Source: Anabaena sp. UHCC 0204 (GTDB lineage Bacteria; Cyanobacteriota; Cyanobacteriia; Cyanobacteriales; Nostocaceae). Taken from it: a stretch of 64,000 nt of DNA. Of this stretch, positions 42,922-52,194 are shown piece after piece. Positions within the stretch are counted from its first letter, which is position 1. Each line of letters starts with the position of its first letter. The stretch covers positions 17,218 to 81,217 of the forward strand of contig NZ_VIKW01000023.1 of the NCBI RefSeq assembly GCF_009711975.1, written 5' to 3'. The position numbers and the translations under genes were made by a program. The notes beneath the pieces are model-generated. The model was given only the letters and a program-made list of their open reading frames with translations, searched no databases and was not told where the DNA came from.

Positions 42922-43890
42922 CTGGGAGGCTAGAAAAGCATCTACTTCAGCCGCAGTGGGTTGGGATGCGATCGCTCCTGGTTTAATAGTAGTGAGCGCC
43001 CCTACAGCACTGGCATAAGTGACAATTTTTTTGGCTATTTCTCCATCTTTAAGACTGTGAATTCCCACTTGTTGTAATTGATGGATAAACCCAGCTAAGA
43101 AACTATCTCCTGCACCAGTGGTATCAACAACAGGGATAGAAAAAGCGGGGATTTTACCTTCATTCTCACCTAAACAATAGGAACAACCATTTTCACCATC
43201 TGTCACCAAAACCCCTTCCAAAGAATTGAGCCGATAAGTAATTGCTCCGGCATCTTTGGTATCAAATAACCATTCAGCCTCTTCTTTTGTCAGTTTGAGA
43301 AAATCAAATCGCTTTAATAGGGAGAGAATTTTGGCCTTGGCTATATTTTCATCTTGCCAAAATACTGGTCGCCAATTGACATCAAGAATAATTTTTAGGT
43401 CATATTGTTCTGCTAACTCCAAAGCCCGCAAGACAGCTTTTTCACTGTCAGGATAGGCTAGTTCTAAAGTTCCTACTACCAAAAAGTCTGCTTCATCAAA
43501 AAGCGCCGGTGGTAAACTTGTAGCTTGGAGACGGGTATCGGCAAATTCGGAAGTATCATATTTACCAAAACCAGCAAAAGTGCGATCGCCGGCTAAATCC
43601 CTAACTACATATACTTGTCTAGTAGGTGCTGTAGAATGACGTTGTACACCAGTGGTATCTACACCAATATCTTCTAATAATGTCACCAGTTTATTCCCTG
43701 GTTCGTCCTGGCCTACTGCGCCAATAAATCCTGCTGATGTCCCCAATTTCACCAAAGCACAAGCTACATTTGCAGGCGCTCCTCCTGGGTAGGGAGTCCA
43801 TGATTTCACTTCTTCTAGCTTGAGTCCCAATTGATCAGCTAAACAATCAAATAAGACTTCGCCAAGGCATAAAACATGGGGATTACTCAT
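42910..43890 (-). CDS. frk: Fructokinase (PfkB/ribokinase family)
   Basis: 326 residues with both PfkB signatures: PGGAPANVACALVKLG near residue 35 and VDTTGAGDSFLAGF near residue 255, the latter with the catalytic Asp. GEVLFDCLA at the start and TPYPGG favour fructokinase over adenosine kinase. It phosphorylates fructose released from sucrose. It is convergent with the gntK fragment and probably was convergent with intact gntK before the island entered. Its last residues (SQQLS) are encoded inside the duplicated 143-bp segment. Confidence 0.85.
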   Translation of the reverse strand: MSNPHVLCLGEVLFDCLADQLGLKLEEVKSWTPYPGGAPANVACALVKLGTSAGFIGAVGQDEPGNKLVTLLEDIGVDTTGVQRHSTAPTRQVYVVRDLAGDRTFAGFGKYDTSEFADTRLQATSLPPALFDEADFLVVGTLELAYPDSEKAVLRALELAEQYDLKIILDVNWRPVFWQDENIAKAKILSLLKRFDFLKLTKEEAEWLFDTKDAGAITYRLNSLEGVLVTDGENGCSYCLGENEGKIPAFSIPVVDTTGAGDSFLAGFIHQLQQVGIHSLKDGEIAKKIVTYASAVGALTTIKPGAIASQPTAAEVDAFLASQQLS

Positions 43891-43972
43891 TTCATTTTTG
43901 GTTTTCGATGGGGTATTATTCCTTTATTCTAACTTTTTTCAAGTCACTGGATTTTAATTTTCTTCTCCCCTA

Positions 43973-44749
43973 CTAACCATCAATAAAAAAGTAGATAGTC
44001 ATGGTAAAGGCAACTACCATCACAAATTTTCGCACTAAGTTAGGTTCTAATTGCCGAGCAAAATGAGCGGATAAGTAACCACCAAGAGAACCACCAACTG
44101 CCATGACAACAGCCTGATGCCAAAGAATTAAACCTGCAAAAACAAAAGGAATAATAGCGATACCGTTGACGCAACTACCCAACAAGGTTTTAAAAGCATT
44201 CATGGCGTGGATATTTTTGATACCTAAAAAACTGAGAGTTGCCAACATTAAAATTCCCACACCTGCACCGAAGAAACCGCCATAGATAGAAATTGCTAGT
44301 TGAGCAAATAAGAGAGTTAATAAAGGTGGAGATGCTGATGATGAATTTTTGCCCTGAAGTTGCAGCCATGTCTTCAAAGGTTCGCTAAATGTAAATATTA
44401 GCGTCGCTAAAAGTAACAGATAGGGCAGCAATTTCTTAAAGACATCGGCTGATGTATATAGCAACACTATAGAACCTATCGCTCCACCCAGCAAACTGGT
44501 AATAGCTAGTAATAATAATTCTCGCCTTTCAACAGTCAAATCCCGCCGATATGCACCTGCACTAGCCATAGAGGCTATCCAAAGCGCAGTATTATTTGTA
44601 GCATTAGCAGTAATTGGTGGTACACCTGTAAATATCAGTGTGGGAAATGTAATGAAACTGCCACCACCTGCGACAGCATTAAGTCCACCGGCAACAAAGG
44701 CGGTACTCAAGAGCAGTAAACTATTAATTGGCGTTAAATCTTGTAACAT
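43973..44749 (-). CDS. TauE/SafE family sulfite/anion permease
   Basis: About 258 residues from the ATG at 44749 (MLQDLTPINSLLLLS); upstream codons to 44821 are open but not conserved. It has seven or eight hydrophobic helices with the two TauE halves: VAGGLNAVAGGGSFITFPTLI and, repeated later, YGGFFGAGVGILMLATLSFLG. The glycine-rich GGGSF and GAGVG blocks define the family, which moves sulfite, sulfonates or other organic anions across the inner membrane. No sulfur gene lies nearby, so the substrate is not assigned. Confidence 0.87.
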   Translation of the reverse strand: MLQDLTPINSLLLLSTAFVAGGLNAVAGGGSFITFPTLIFTGVPPITANATNNTALWIASMASAGAYRRDLTVERRELLLLAITSLLGGAIGSIVLLYTSADVFKKLLPYLLLLATLIFTFSEPLKTWLQLQGKNSSSASPPLLTLLFAQLAISIYGGFFGAGVGILMLATLSFLGIKNIHAMNAFKTLLGSCVNGIAIIPFVFAGLILWHQAVVMAVGGSLGGYLSAHFARQLEPNLVRKFVMVVAFTMTIYFFIDG

Positions 44750-45039
44750 TTTTTGGAGATAATCAGTGCAGTTGTATTGAAAAACTATTACTCCAAAATT
44801 CAAATTTTGCAATAGTCGCACAAAATAAATCTAATTTATTTCCTGGAGTTCCCTTAGCAACAGCGTAACCCACCCTACTTATAGCTGAAAGCATAGATGA
44901 TGATTGATGAAACTCTATAATTATGAAAAAGTGTAAATTTAGTTTAGCGAGGATTTAAGTTATACGCTCGTTTTTTTGGGTTAAGGTAGAAAGGTATATT
45001 TAAGGAAGTGGATAACCTGATAAGCTAGGTAAATAAAAT

Positions 45040-45669
45040 ATGCTATACAGCTTTACATTCCCACAAGAGATGATTGACAGCATTCAGGAAAGAATAGAAG
45101 TTCTGGAAAGATGTTTAAATAATGCTAACCCGGAAGATGAAAAAATGGCGGAGATATTTGAGTTAGCTAATAGTCGGCAAATATCTTTTAGTCAGGTTCA
45201 ATATGAAATGATAAAATTGCTGTACAAGCTTAATAAATTTATTAAGCTTGCTGTGGCTTTGAAGGTAAAAAAACAACAGAATGAATTATCACTGCTACTT
45301 TTTGTTAGATACATTTTTTTATTTAAAGAAATTTTAGATCAATATTGGGACTTTATTTTTACAAAACATGGTAAAGAAATATTCACAAGACTAATTACAG
45401 ATGTTATGAATACTGAGAATTCACACAATCTCATGCAAAATAAAGCTGAATCTCAATTCTATTCACTTGATAAACAATATATTTTTGAAGAAACAAGCAA
45501 ACATTTAATGCAATCACTAATCAAATTCAGTTTACGAACTAAGTTATTAAGTGAAGAGGAAGCTATAGCTTTTAACAAAGAAGATAATATTCCTCAAGAA
45601 TCAGAAGCTATGCTGATTTCTTTAGCATCTACAGAAAAATGGGATTATGTGTATAGAAAACTTGCATAG
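45040..45669 (+). CDS. Unrecognised helical protein upstream of Doc toxin
   Basis: 209 residues, all helical, with no signal peptide and no known motif. It opens MLYSFTFPQEMIDSIQERIE, has LYKLNKFIKLAVALKVKKQQ in the middle and ends STEKWDYVYRKLA. Its end overlaps the start of the Doc-type gene by 23 bases, so the two are translationally coupled. Doc toxins usually follow a small Phd antitoxin of ~75 residues; this protein is almost three times as long and looks different. It may be an unusual antitoxin or an unrelated regulator. Confidence 0.65.
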   Translation: MLYSFTFPQEMIDSIQERIEVLERCLNNANPEDEKMAEIFELANSRQISFSQVQYEMIKLLYKLNKFIKLAVALKVKKQQNELSLLLFVRYIFLFKEILDQYWDFIFTKHGKEIFTRLITDVMNTENSHNLMQNKAESQFYSLDKQYIFEETSKHLMQSLIKFSLRTKLLSEEEAIAFNKEDNIPQESEAMLISLASTEKWDYVYRKLA

Positions 45670-46057
45670 TCCTCAATTTATTGCAAAAGAAGATGTATTA
45701 AGTATACATAAAAAGCAGATTAACTTATATGGTGGATCATACGGTATCCGCGATGAAGGTTTATTAGATTCTGCGATTTACCAACCTCAAGCAAGTTTTG
45801 GAGGGGAGTTTTTACATCCGACAATTTATGAACAAGCCGCAGCTTATTTATTTCACATTTGTAAAAATCATGCTTTTATAGATGGAAATAAACGTACTGC
45901 TTTTGATGTTATGGTGACATTTTTGAATATCAATGATTATGAATTGAATATGACACCAGAGGAAGCATATCAATTAACAATGCAAGTTGCTGATAATAAA
46001 GTGAGTAAGGAAGATTTAATAGAAATATTGAGAGATTGTATTATAGAATTATTTTAA
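45647..46057 (+). CDS. Doc (death-on-curing) family toxin
   Basis: 136 residues of Fic fold. The motif HAFIDGNKRTAFDVM matches Doc HxFx(D/N)GNKRTA, and the N-terminal GGSYGIRDEGLLDSAIYQP block with ASFGGEFLHPTIYEQAAAYLF is the Doc signature. Doc phosphorylates EF-Tu and stops translation. No classical Phd lies next to it; its only coupled neighbour is the 209-residue protein upstream. The ATG at 45647 lies inside that gene. Confidence 0.9.
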   Translation: MCIENLHSPQFIAKEDVLSIHKKQINLYGGSYGIRDEGLLDSAIYQPQASFGGEFLHPTIYEQAAAYLFHICKNHAFIDGNKRTAFDVMVTFLNINDYELNMTPEEAYQLTMQVADNKVSKEDLIEILRDCIIELF

Positions 46058-46175
46058 AAGATGATTTTTGATAAGATTGTAATACCCATAACCCTTGGGA
46101 ATTACGACGGAAACAATCTACTTGAGTTTTTCGACATCAATTATAACGTATTAATTTAAGACTAAGAGTAGTTAA

Positions 46176-46739
46176 ATGAATACAGTTACCTTAAACCTAG
46201 ATCCAATTGTTCGCCTTACAGATGATCAATTTTACCAACTCTGTATGGCCAATAAAGATGTAAGCTTAGAACTAAATGCACAGGGAGAATTAATTATTGT
46301 GCCACCAGTAGGAGGAGAAAGCGGCCGTAGTGAAGCCGACTTAAATTTTAAAGTCAGTCTGTGGAATTACCAAACAAAACTAGGAATAGTATTTAGTTCC
46401 TCAACAATATTCCGACTTCCCAATGGTGCAAAACGTTCACCTGATGTTGCTTGGATAAAATTAGAACGCTGGGAAGCATTAACAGAAGAAGAACGAGAAA
46501 AATTTCCCCCACTTACACCAGATTTTATAATTGAACTGAGATCAAAAACCGATAGATTGAAAACCCTGCAAGAAAAAATGCAGGAATATATCACCAATGG
46601 TTTGCGTTTGGGTTGGTTAATTAACCCACAAGATAAAGAAGTAGAAATTTATAGAATCGGAAAACCTGTAGAAATTGTCCAACTTCCTGCTGTACTTTTT
46701 GGAGAAGATGTTTTACCAGGATTTGAATTAAAAATTTGA
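46176..46739 (+). CDS. Uma2 family (DUF820) endonuclease-like protein
   Basis: 187 residues. Uma2 landmarks are LTDDQFYQLCMANKDVSLEL, IIVPPVGGESGRSEADLN, RSPDVAWIKLERWEAL, and PDFIIELRSKTDRLKTLQEK (the ELxSxxD/K acidic site of the PD-(D/E)XK fold), then GLRLGWLINPQDKEVEIYR. Uma2 genes are extremely abundant in cyanobacteria, and their role is not established. It is monocistronic. An AT-rich leader (46058-46175) precedes it. Confidence 0.9.
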   Translation: MNTVTLNLDPIVRLTDDQFYQLCMANKDVSLELNAQGELIIVPPVGGESGRSEADLNFKVSLWNYQTKLGIVFSSSTIFRLPNGAKRSPDVAWIKLERWEALTEEEREKFPPLTPDFIIELRSKTDRLKTLQEKMQEYITNGLRLGWLINPQDKEVEIYRIGKPVEIVQLPAVLFGEDVLPGFELKI

Positions 46740-46821
46740 ACCCCACATTAAAGTCACCTGATCATTAGATAAAACATTTGGTTGGGTTGCGCGTTGCTTA
46801 ATCCAACCTACGATTATAATT

Positions 46822-47049
46822 TTAATTATCCAACGCTTCCATAAATTCTTCTACCGTTATTCCTGCTTTAGAAATAAGACTGCGTAAAGTACCTCGCGCT
46901 ACTTCATTATGTTTAGGTACAGAAAGAGTAGCTGGATGTCCTTCTTTGGTCATAATAATATGACTTCCGCGTTGACGAGAAACTTCCCAACCAAGTTTTG
47001 TAAATGCTTTAATAACCTCCGCAGGTTTTAATATTGGTACAGCAGGCAT
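46822..47049 (-). CDS. hicA: HicA family toxin
   Basis: 75 residues, dsRBD-like mRNA interferase. KPAEVIKAFTKLGWEVSRQRGSH has the catalytic His in GSHIIM, and ATLSVPKHNEVARGTLRSLI is the typical C-terminus with the antitoxin-contact helix. Its ATG overlaps the hicB stop (TAATG), so the antitoxin is translated first. The complete length and intact His suggest an active toxin. Confidence 0.9.
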   Translation of the reverse strand: MPAVPILKPAEVIKAFTKLGWEVSRQRGSHIIMTKEGHPATLSVPKHNEVARGTLRSLISKAGITVEEFMEALDN

Positions 47050-47255
47050 TATATATACACTTCCACTTCACGAGTTATTACTGTTAAAGGCATCCCTTTT
47101 TCTAACCTAACCTCTAAACATTCCCTAATTGCTTCTTGAATGTTTTCCTCTGCTTCTTCTTCAGTTATCCCTTGACTAACACAACCAGGAATAGAGAGAC
47201 ATTCAGCAATAAACATCCCATCTTCATCTGGAAATATCGTAATGATAAACTTCAT
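47049..47255 (-). CDS. hicB: HicB family antitoxin
   Basis: 68 residues from MKFIITIFPDEDGMFIAECL (47255); an earlier in-frame ATG at 47270 adds five residues. The RNase-H-like HicB fold is visible in SIPGCVSQGITEEEAEENIQ and AIRECLEVRLEKG. It lacks a C-terminal DNA-binding domain, as in short HicB proteins. It begins just after the ChlH-like stop, so the pair may be read from the chelatase transcript in addition to its own promoter. Confidence 0.88.
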   Translation of the reverse strand: MKFIITIFPDEDGMFIAECLSIPGCVSQGITEEEAEENIQEAIRECLEVRLEKGMPLTVITREVEVYI

Positions 47256-47271
47256 AGGTTTTTCTTGCATT

Positions 47272-50200
47272 TTACACTGTCACTCCTTCTAATTGTTCAT
47301 CAGTCAAATCATACAACTGACGCAATTTATCTAACTTATCTCCATCAGCTTGCCATAAACCGCGTCCCGATGCTTCCAACATTCTCCCGACAATATTTCT
47401 AAAAGCTTCAGGATTGGCTTTGCGTAATTTTTCCGCCATTTCTGGATCTAAAGCATAGGTTTCGGCTGCTTGATCATATACCCAATCATCTCTAAAATCA
47501 GCAGTACCACCCCAACCAATTAACGCCGTCATGCGTTGGGAAATTTCAAAAGCACCACCAGAACCTTGATTAGCCATTGCGTCAGCCCATTTAGGATTTA
47601 ACAACTTAGTTCTGTATTCCATTCGCAACAAATCATCTAAATTGCGGGGTGTAGTATCCTTAGAAAAACTTTCCACAAAACTAGCTGTAACTTTTTTCCC
47701 GCTTTGCTTTTCTGCGGCTTTTTTCAAACCGCCAGTATTTGCATAATATTCCTGAATATCAGTTAAACCATATTCTACCGAATCTATTTCTTGAACAATG
47801 CGATCGCTAGTTTTTAATAAAGTCTGCAATACTTCCGGCCTAGCTTGTCCTTTATCATTTCTACCATAACTAAACACATTGCGACTTTCCCAAGTATTCC
47901 CCAACTCTTCCCCAGATTCCCAATTACCATCAACCACCCTATCATTAACCAAAGAACCGAAATCACCAGAAGGATTAGAAAACAATCTTGCGGAACAATT
48001 TTCCACACCTTGGGCTTTCAAAGCCAAAGCGTGTTTTCTAATAAAATTCATTTCCTCCGGTTCATCAATCTCCGCAGCCCGTTGAAATAAATCATCTAAT
48101 AATTCGATAATATTCACAAAACTATCGCGGAAAATACCCGATAAATTTGCTAACACATCAATGCGTGGATGTCCAACTTGATCTAGAGGTTTCAGATCAT
48201 ATCTAACAATTCTTCCAGTTCCCTCCTTCACAGGTTCAGCACCCACCAATTCCAAGAGAATACCAAGAGATTCACCCTTAGTTTTAATAGCATCCAAACC
48301 CCATAACAAAACCGCCACAGTTTCCGGATACTTCTTATTTTCATCTAACGCTTGAGAAATAATTTTCTTAGCAATTTCCTTACCCCGTTCAAAAGCAGCA
48401 GGAGAAGGCATACGATAAGGATCTAAAGCGTGAATATTCCTACCCGTAGGTAAAACACCAGCACCATCACGCAACAAATCCCCACCAGGTGCAGGAGGAA
48501 TAAACTCACCATTTAAACCCCGCAAAAGATTCGTCAACTCATCAGTAGACTGATTTAATAACCTTGTAATTTCCTTTCTTTCTTCTTCCCCTCTTCCTTC
48601 GTGTTCTTCGCTCCTTCGTGGTTCATTCTCTCCCCCAAAATAAGCATCCAAATAACCAGTTAACTCCTCCTGATTCGGTGCTTCCCCCAAAGTATGTAAC
48701 CCAGAAGAAAACAAACGATTTTCTAACACCTGTAGATACTCATACAACTTCACCAAATAATGATCAAAAGCATGATTACTAAACATCCTCACATTTTCCG
48801 GTGTGAACGGAATCCCCAACCTTTTCGCATCATCAAAAGGACAATCAGCATCCAAACCAGTATCAACAATCTTCTTACAAATCCCTTCCTTTAACAGATA
48901 ATTCTTTTCGGGATCTTCCCGATATTCAGAAATTAAATCGCGTAAATTTACCAACTCCTTATATAAACCAGCGCGTCCATAGGGAGGAACATTATGAGAA
49001 ATTAATACCCCATAACCGCGACGTTTAGCTAAAATTGATTCTGAAGGATTATTTGCCGCATAGATATAGAGATTGGGCAGATTTCCTAACAAAATATCAG
49101 ACCAAGAATAACCTGTATTTCCTAATGGTGAACCTGGCAACCATTCAACAGTTCCGTGCATTCCAAAATGAACGATCGCATCAGCTTGAAAATCATTTTG
49201 TAACCATTTATAATAAGCTGCATATTGAGGATGTGGGGTTAAATCTCGTTCAAACATTAACCGCATCGGATCACCTTGAATTCCCAAAGGTGGCTGGACA
49301 CCTATCCAGACATTTCCTAACTGCACACCACCAATATTAAAATCATCACCATAGGTTTTAATACCGCTACCAGTGAGATATTTCCATTGTTTTTCAATGC
49401 GAGATGTAAAAAGATAACCTAGCCATTTTTCTAAGGTTTTTGCATTGACGGTTGTGATATCTTTTCTGTTATTTTCTAATTGTTCTACAAGGGGATTAAC
49501 TTCATCTGCTTCTTTAATTTGGCGAATTAATTCTTCCCCATCTTCGGGAATATCACCAACTGTATAACCCTGTTCTTTTAGGGCATTTAGTAATTTAATT
49601 AAACTGCGAGGAACGTTTAATAAAGCAGCAGTTCCTACCGCACCATAGCCAGGGGGAAACCCATATAAAATAATGGCAATTTTCCGTTCAGAAATATGTT
49701 TTTGTCGCAGTGCAACCCAGCTTTTAACTCTATTAGTTAAACGCCGAACTCGTTCTGGAACTAAATAAATATTTTCCCCAACTAAACCACCAAGAGGAAT
49801 CGTATCAATTGCACCATCTAATTCTGGTAAAGAATATAAGACAACACTTTGTAAACCGCCTACACCTTGCCTTGTCCAAGAGAAAATATCTTGAATTAAT
49901 AAAGGTGCAGCGACGATATAAGGAACATTTTTAGCGGTAAGAATGCGTTTAGCAACTTCTATTTGTCGTCCTGCTTCCATTGAACCAGCGGGACCACCCA
50001 CGAGGGGAAAACCGATAGTAGAAACTATGGCATCAATTTTTACTGCTTCTGAGGAAAGGGAAAGGGTTTCAATATTACCCCGTTGACGTTGTTGGGTTTC
50101 GTAGTCGCTGGTCATCCAATCTCTGACGGCTACGTGACCTTCTACACCGTTAATAAAGATGGGTAAGGGAGTTAAACCCGCTTTTTCAAAATAGCGTATC

Positions 50201-50970
50201 AGTTGGGGAATATAGGGCAATTTGGTGATGACGTGCTTTCGGTAAATTAGGATACCGATGATTGGGCGCAGGCCCTGCGCCCCTACGTCCTGTTCCCTTT
50301 TTTCATACCATTCTAAGTATGCTTTGGGTGATGTAAAGAAGCCTTGATAGTCGGGATGTAATAACCCCATGTTGGGGGTTTCGATAGGTGGCGGTATATC
50401 TCCGACTTTTAAATCTAAGTATTTTTCCGCAATTGTCCAAAATAGGGAAGCGACGTTTTCTGAACCGCCGGCATTCCAATAACCATAGATAATTAACCAG
50501 TTACGAAGGTCTTGGACTTTCTGCACTGGTACGAATTTTAATAACTTGGGACCGACTTTGAGGAAACTGATATAACCGGCAAGTTTGTCTTCTTCTTTAC
50601 CGTTGGTGAATTTGTCAAGGATGAATTTAACGGGTTTGGGCATTCCTTTGGGTTTGTCACCAATGGAAAATGCACCGATTTTAGTTAAACTCATTAATTC
50701 CAGTGCTGACTCGAAAATCAGCCGGATAGGGATGTTAGCGATACGTTCCCGTAGCCACACAACTTGGTCATAATCGAAGAGTAAACTGCCAAAGAACACA
50801 TCTGCGTCTTTGAGGGCGGCTTCAACTTCGGTGCTATTGGTGGTAATATTGCGATCGCTAAATACTCGAATATCCAACTCTGGACACCGAGAATTAGCCA
50901 AAAAAGCCGCTTTCCGGTACAAGTCCGCGTTAAACGATTCAAACCCAGCAATCAAGACAATACGTTTCAT
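47272..50970 (-). CDS. Magnesium-chelatase subunit H paralogue (ChlH/CobN superfamily)
   Basis: 1232 residues of the ChlH/BchH/CobN family, the porphyrin-binding catalytic subunit that inserts Mg2+ or Co2+ with ATP hydrolysis by partner AAA subunits. Family blocks: YGWPPGYGAVGTAALLNVP-like GFPPGYGAVGTAALLNVPRS, VHFGMHGTVEWLPGSPLG, YIYAANNPSESILAKRRGYG and MEYRTKLLNPKWADAM. It is ~95 residues shorter than my memory of cyanobacterial ChlH (~1330) and lacks that N-terminal stretch, so it is probably a second copy. Two stretches look foreign: QDVGAQGLRP (residues ~228-237) and EPRRSEEHEGRGEEERKE (~779-800). Both are encoded by interspersed repeats. Confidence 0.85.
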   Translation of the reverse strand: MKRIVLIAGFESFNADLYRKAAFLANSRCPELDIRVFSDRNITTNSTEVEAALKDADVFFGSLLFDYDQVVWLRERIANIPIRLIFESALELMSLTKIGAFSIGDKPKGMPKPVKFILDKFTNGKEEDKLAGYISFLKVGPKLLKFVPVQKVQDLRNWLIIYGYWNAGGSENVASLFWTIAEKYLDLKVGDIPPPIETPNMGLLHPDYQGFFTSPKAYLEWYEKREQDVGAQGLRPIIGILIYRKHVITKLPYIPQLIRYFEKAGLTPLPIFINGVEGHVAVRDWMTSDYETQQRQRGNIETLSLSSEAVKIDAIVSTIGFPLVGGPAGSMEAGRQIEVAKRILTAKNVPYIVAAPLLIQDIFSWTRQGVGGLQSVVLYSLPELDGAIDTIPLGGLVGENIYLVPERVRRLTNRVKSWVALRQKHISERKIAIILYGFPPGYGAVGTAALLNVPRSLIKLLNALKEQGYTVGDIPEDGEELIRQIKEADEVNPLVEQLENNRKDITTVNAKTLEKWLGYLFTSRIEKQWKYLTGSGIKTYGDDFNIGGVQLGNVWIGVQPPLGIQGDPMRLMFERDLTPHPQYAAYYKWLQNDFQADAIVHFGMHGTVEWLPGSPLGNTGYSWSDILLGNLPNLYIYAANNPSESILAKRRGYGVLISHNVPPYGRAGLYKELVNLRDLISEYREDPEKNYLLKEGICKKIVDTGLDADCPFDDAKRLGIPFTPENVRMFSNHAFDHYLVKLYEYLQVLENRLFSSGLHTLGEAPNQEELTGYLDAYFGGENEPRRSEEHEGRGEEERKEITRLLNQSTDELTNLLRGLNGEFIPPAPGGDLLRDGAGVLPTGRNIHALDPYRMPSPAAFERGKEIAKKIISQALDENKKYPETVAVLLWGLDAIKTKGESLGILLELVGAEPVKEGTGRIVRYDLKPLDQVGHPRIDVLANLSGIFRDSFVNIIELLDDLFQRAAEIDEPEEMNFIRKHALALKAQGVENCSARLFSNPSGDFGSLVNDRVVDGNWESGEELGNTWESRNVFSYGRNDKGQARPEVLQTLLKTSDRIVQEIDSVEYGLTDIQEYYANTGGLKKAAEKQSGKKVTASFVESFSKDTTPRNLDDLLRMEYRTKLLNPKWADAMANQGSGGAFEISQRMTALIGWGGTADFRDDWVYDQAAETYALDPEMAEKLRKANPEAFRNIVGRMLEASGRGLWQADGDKLDKLRQLYDLTDEQLEGVTV
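48571..48632. repeat. Interspersed repeat inserted in frame in the ChlH-like gene
   Basis: On the minus strand GAACCACGAAGGAGCGAAGA and what follows resembles the interior of the 24468-24558 element (GAACCACGAAGGAACGAAGG). It encodes the charged stretch EPRRSEEHEGRGEEERKE without breaking the frame. Confidence 0.65.
50264..50298. repeat. GC-rich palindrome inserted in frame in the ChlH-like gene
   Basis: GGGCGCAGG-C-CCTGCGCCC is followed by CTACGTCCTGTTCCC. This is a common intergenic palindrome type in related genomes, here coding for QDVGAQGLRP. Confidence 0.6.
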
Positions 50971-51134
50971 TATGCTTTTGCTACGAAATATTTCTTTACC
51001 TTGATCTTAAACATTGTTGGGGATTAATGGGGGAATCTCTACCTAGAGATTAAAATAATGTCTATGCTTTTTGGAACTATATTAACAAGTAGCAGACTAT
51101 TGGAATACTGGGAAAGTCAATTAAGGAGATACAC

Positions 51135-52139
51135 ATGAAATTCGGCATTGATATTGGTCATAACTGCCCTCCCGATACCGGCGCAAATGGTATTAAATCC
51201 GAAGATAGATTAACAACGGAGGTGGGCAATAAGGTTATAGATAAATTAAAAAGTCTAGGACATACAGTTATTCCCTGTAAACCTAATAGTGCCAGGACAG
51301 TAAGTCAGTCTTTAGGTAGTCGCTGTAATATCGCCAATAGTAACAGAGTAGATGTATTTGTATCTATTCATTTTAATGCTTTCAATGGTAAAGCTAATGG
51401 GGCAGAAATATTTGCGATGAGTGATGCTGGCAGAAAAATTGCCCAACCAGTATTAAATGAAATCATCAAGTTAGGATTTTTTAATCGCGGTGTTAAAAAT
51501 GGTTCTCACTTATTTGTTCTCCGAAGAACAAATATGCCGGGAATTCTTGTAGAATGTTGCTTCATTGATTCTGCCAAAGATATGCAAATATATGATGGTG
51601 AAGCAATGGCTAATGCTATAGTTGCCGGCTTAACAGGTAAAGTAGCAGCAAATCCTGTAAGTCCTAAGCCTATAAATCCTCCTCCTAATGTACCTGCAAA
51701 TCCTGTTCCTAATGCTCCTGTCAATACTATTATAGGTGAAGAAGAGAACAAAGATAAAAGCATTCTCAGGCTACAACAGACTTTAAACCGCCTGAAAATT
51801 ACTGATAGAAATAATAAGCCTCTTGTAGAAGATAATAGCATGGGACCTGCTACATCTTCGGCTACGGAAAAATTCCAAAGAATTGTGGGAGTTTTAGCAA
51901 CAGGAATAGCAGGTAATACAACTTGGGGGGCTATCAATCAAATATTAGCTAAACGGGTTATTCAAGGAACTCATGCTAGTGGTGTGATTATTAGATATTT
52001 ACAATTTCGTGTTGGTGCTGATCCTGATGGTATTTATGGTCCCAAAACAGAAGCAGCAATTAAGAGATTTCAACAGCAAAATGGTTTAGTTGCCGATGGT
52101 ATTGTTGGGGCAATGAGTTGGCAGAAATTGATCGGTTAG
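51135..52139 (+). CDS. N-acetylmuramoyl-L-alanine amidase with two peptidoglycan-binding domains
   Basis: 334 residues. Amidase_3 domain (~1-170): Zn ligands His in FGIDIGHNCPPDTGANGI, Glu in KSEDRLTTEVG and His in VFVSIHFNAF, and the catalytic Glu in GILVECCFIDS. A Pro/Asn-rich linker (PKPINPPPNVPANPVPN) joins two PG_binding_1 repeats (~215-270 and ~280-333; DNSMGPATSSATEKFQRIVG, DGIYGPKTEAAIKRFQQQNG). It cleaves the peptide stem from cell-wall glycan. No signal peptide is present, so release may need lysis or another route. A good ribosome-binding site (AAGGAG, 51123-51128) fixes the start. Confidence 0.9.
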   Translation: MKFGIDIGHNCPPDTGANGIKSEDRLTTEVGNKVIDKLKSLGHTVIPCKPNSARTVSQSLGSRCNIANSNRVDVFVSIHFNAFNGKANGAEIFAMSDAGRKIAQPVLNEIIKLGFFNRGVKNGSHLFVLRRTNMPGILVECCFIDSAKDMQIYDGEAMANAIVAGLTGKVAANPVSPKPINPPPNVPANPVPNAPVNTIIGEEENKDKSILRLQQTLNRLKITDRNNKPLVEDNSMGPATSSATEKFQRIVGVLATGIAGNTTWGAINQILAKRVIQGTHASGVIIRYLQFRVGADPDGIYGPKTEAAIKRFQQQNGLVADGIVGAMSWQKLIG

Positions 52140-52194
52140 TATTTTTCAAATCCCCAATTTCTTGAAGAAGTCGGGGATTTGAATTATCGAATTA

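Noticed and set aside
47845..48090. Plus-strand frames opposite the ChlH-like gene
   Set aside because: Antisense shadows of conserved ChlH coding sequence.
50264..50282. GC palindrome as a terminator
   Set aside because: It lies inside the ChlH-like coding frame, which continues through it without interruption.
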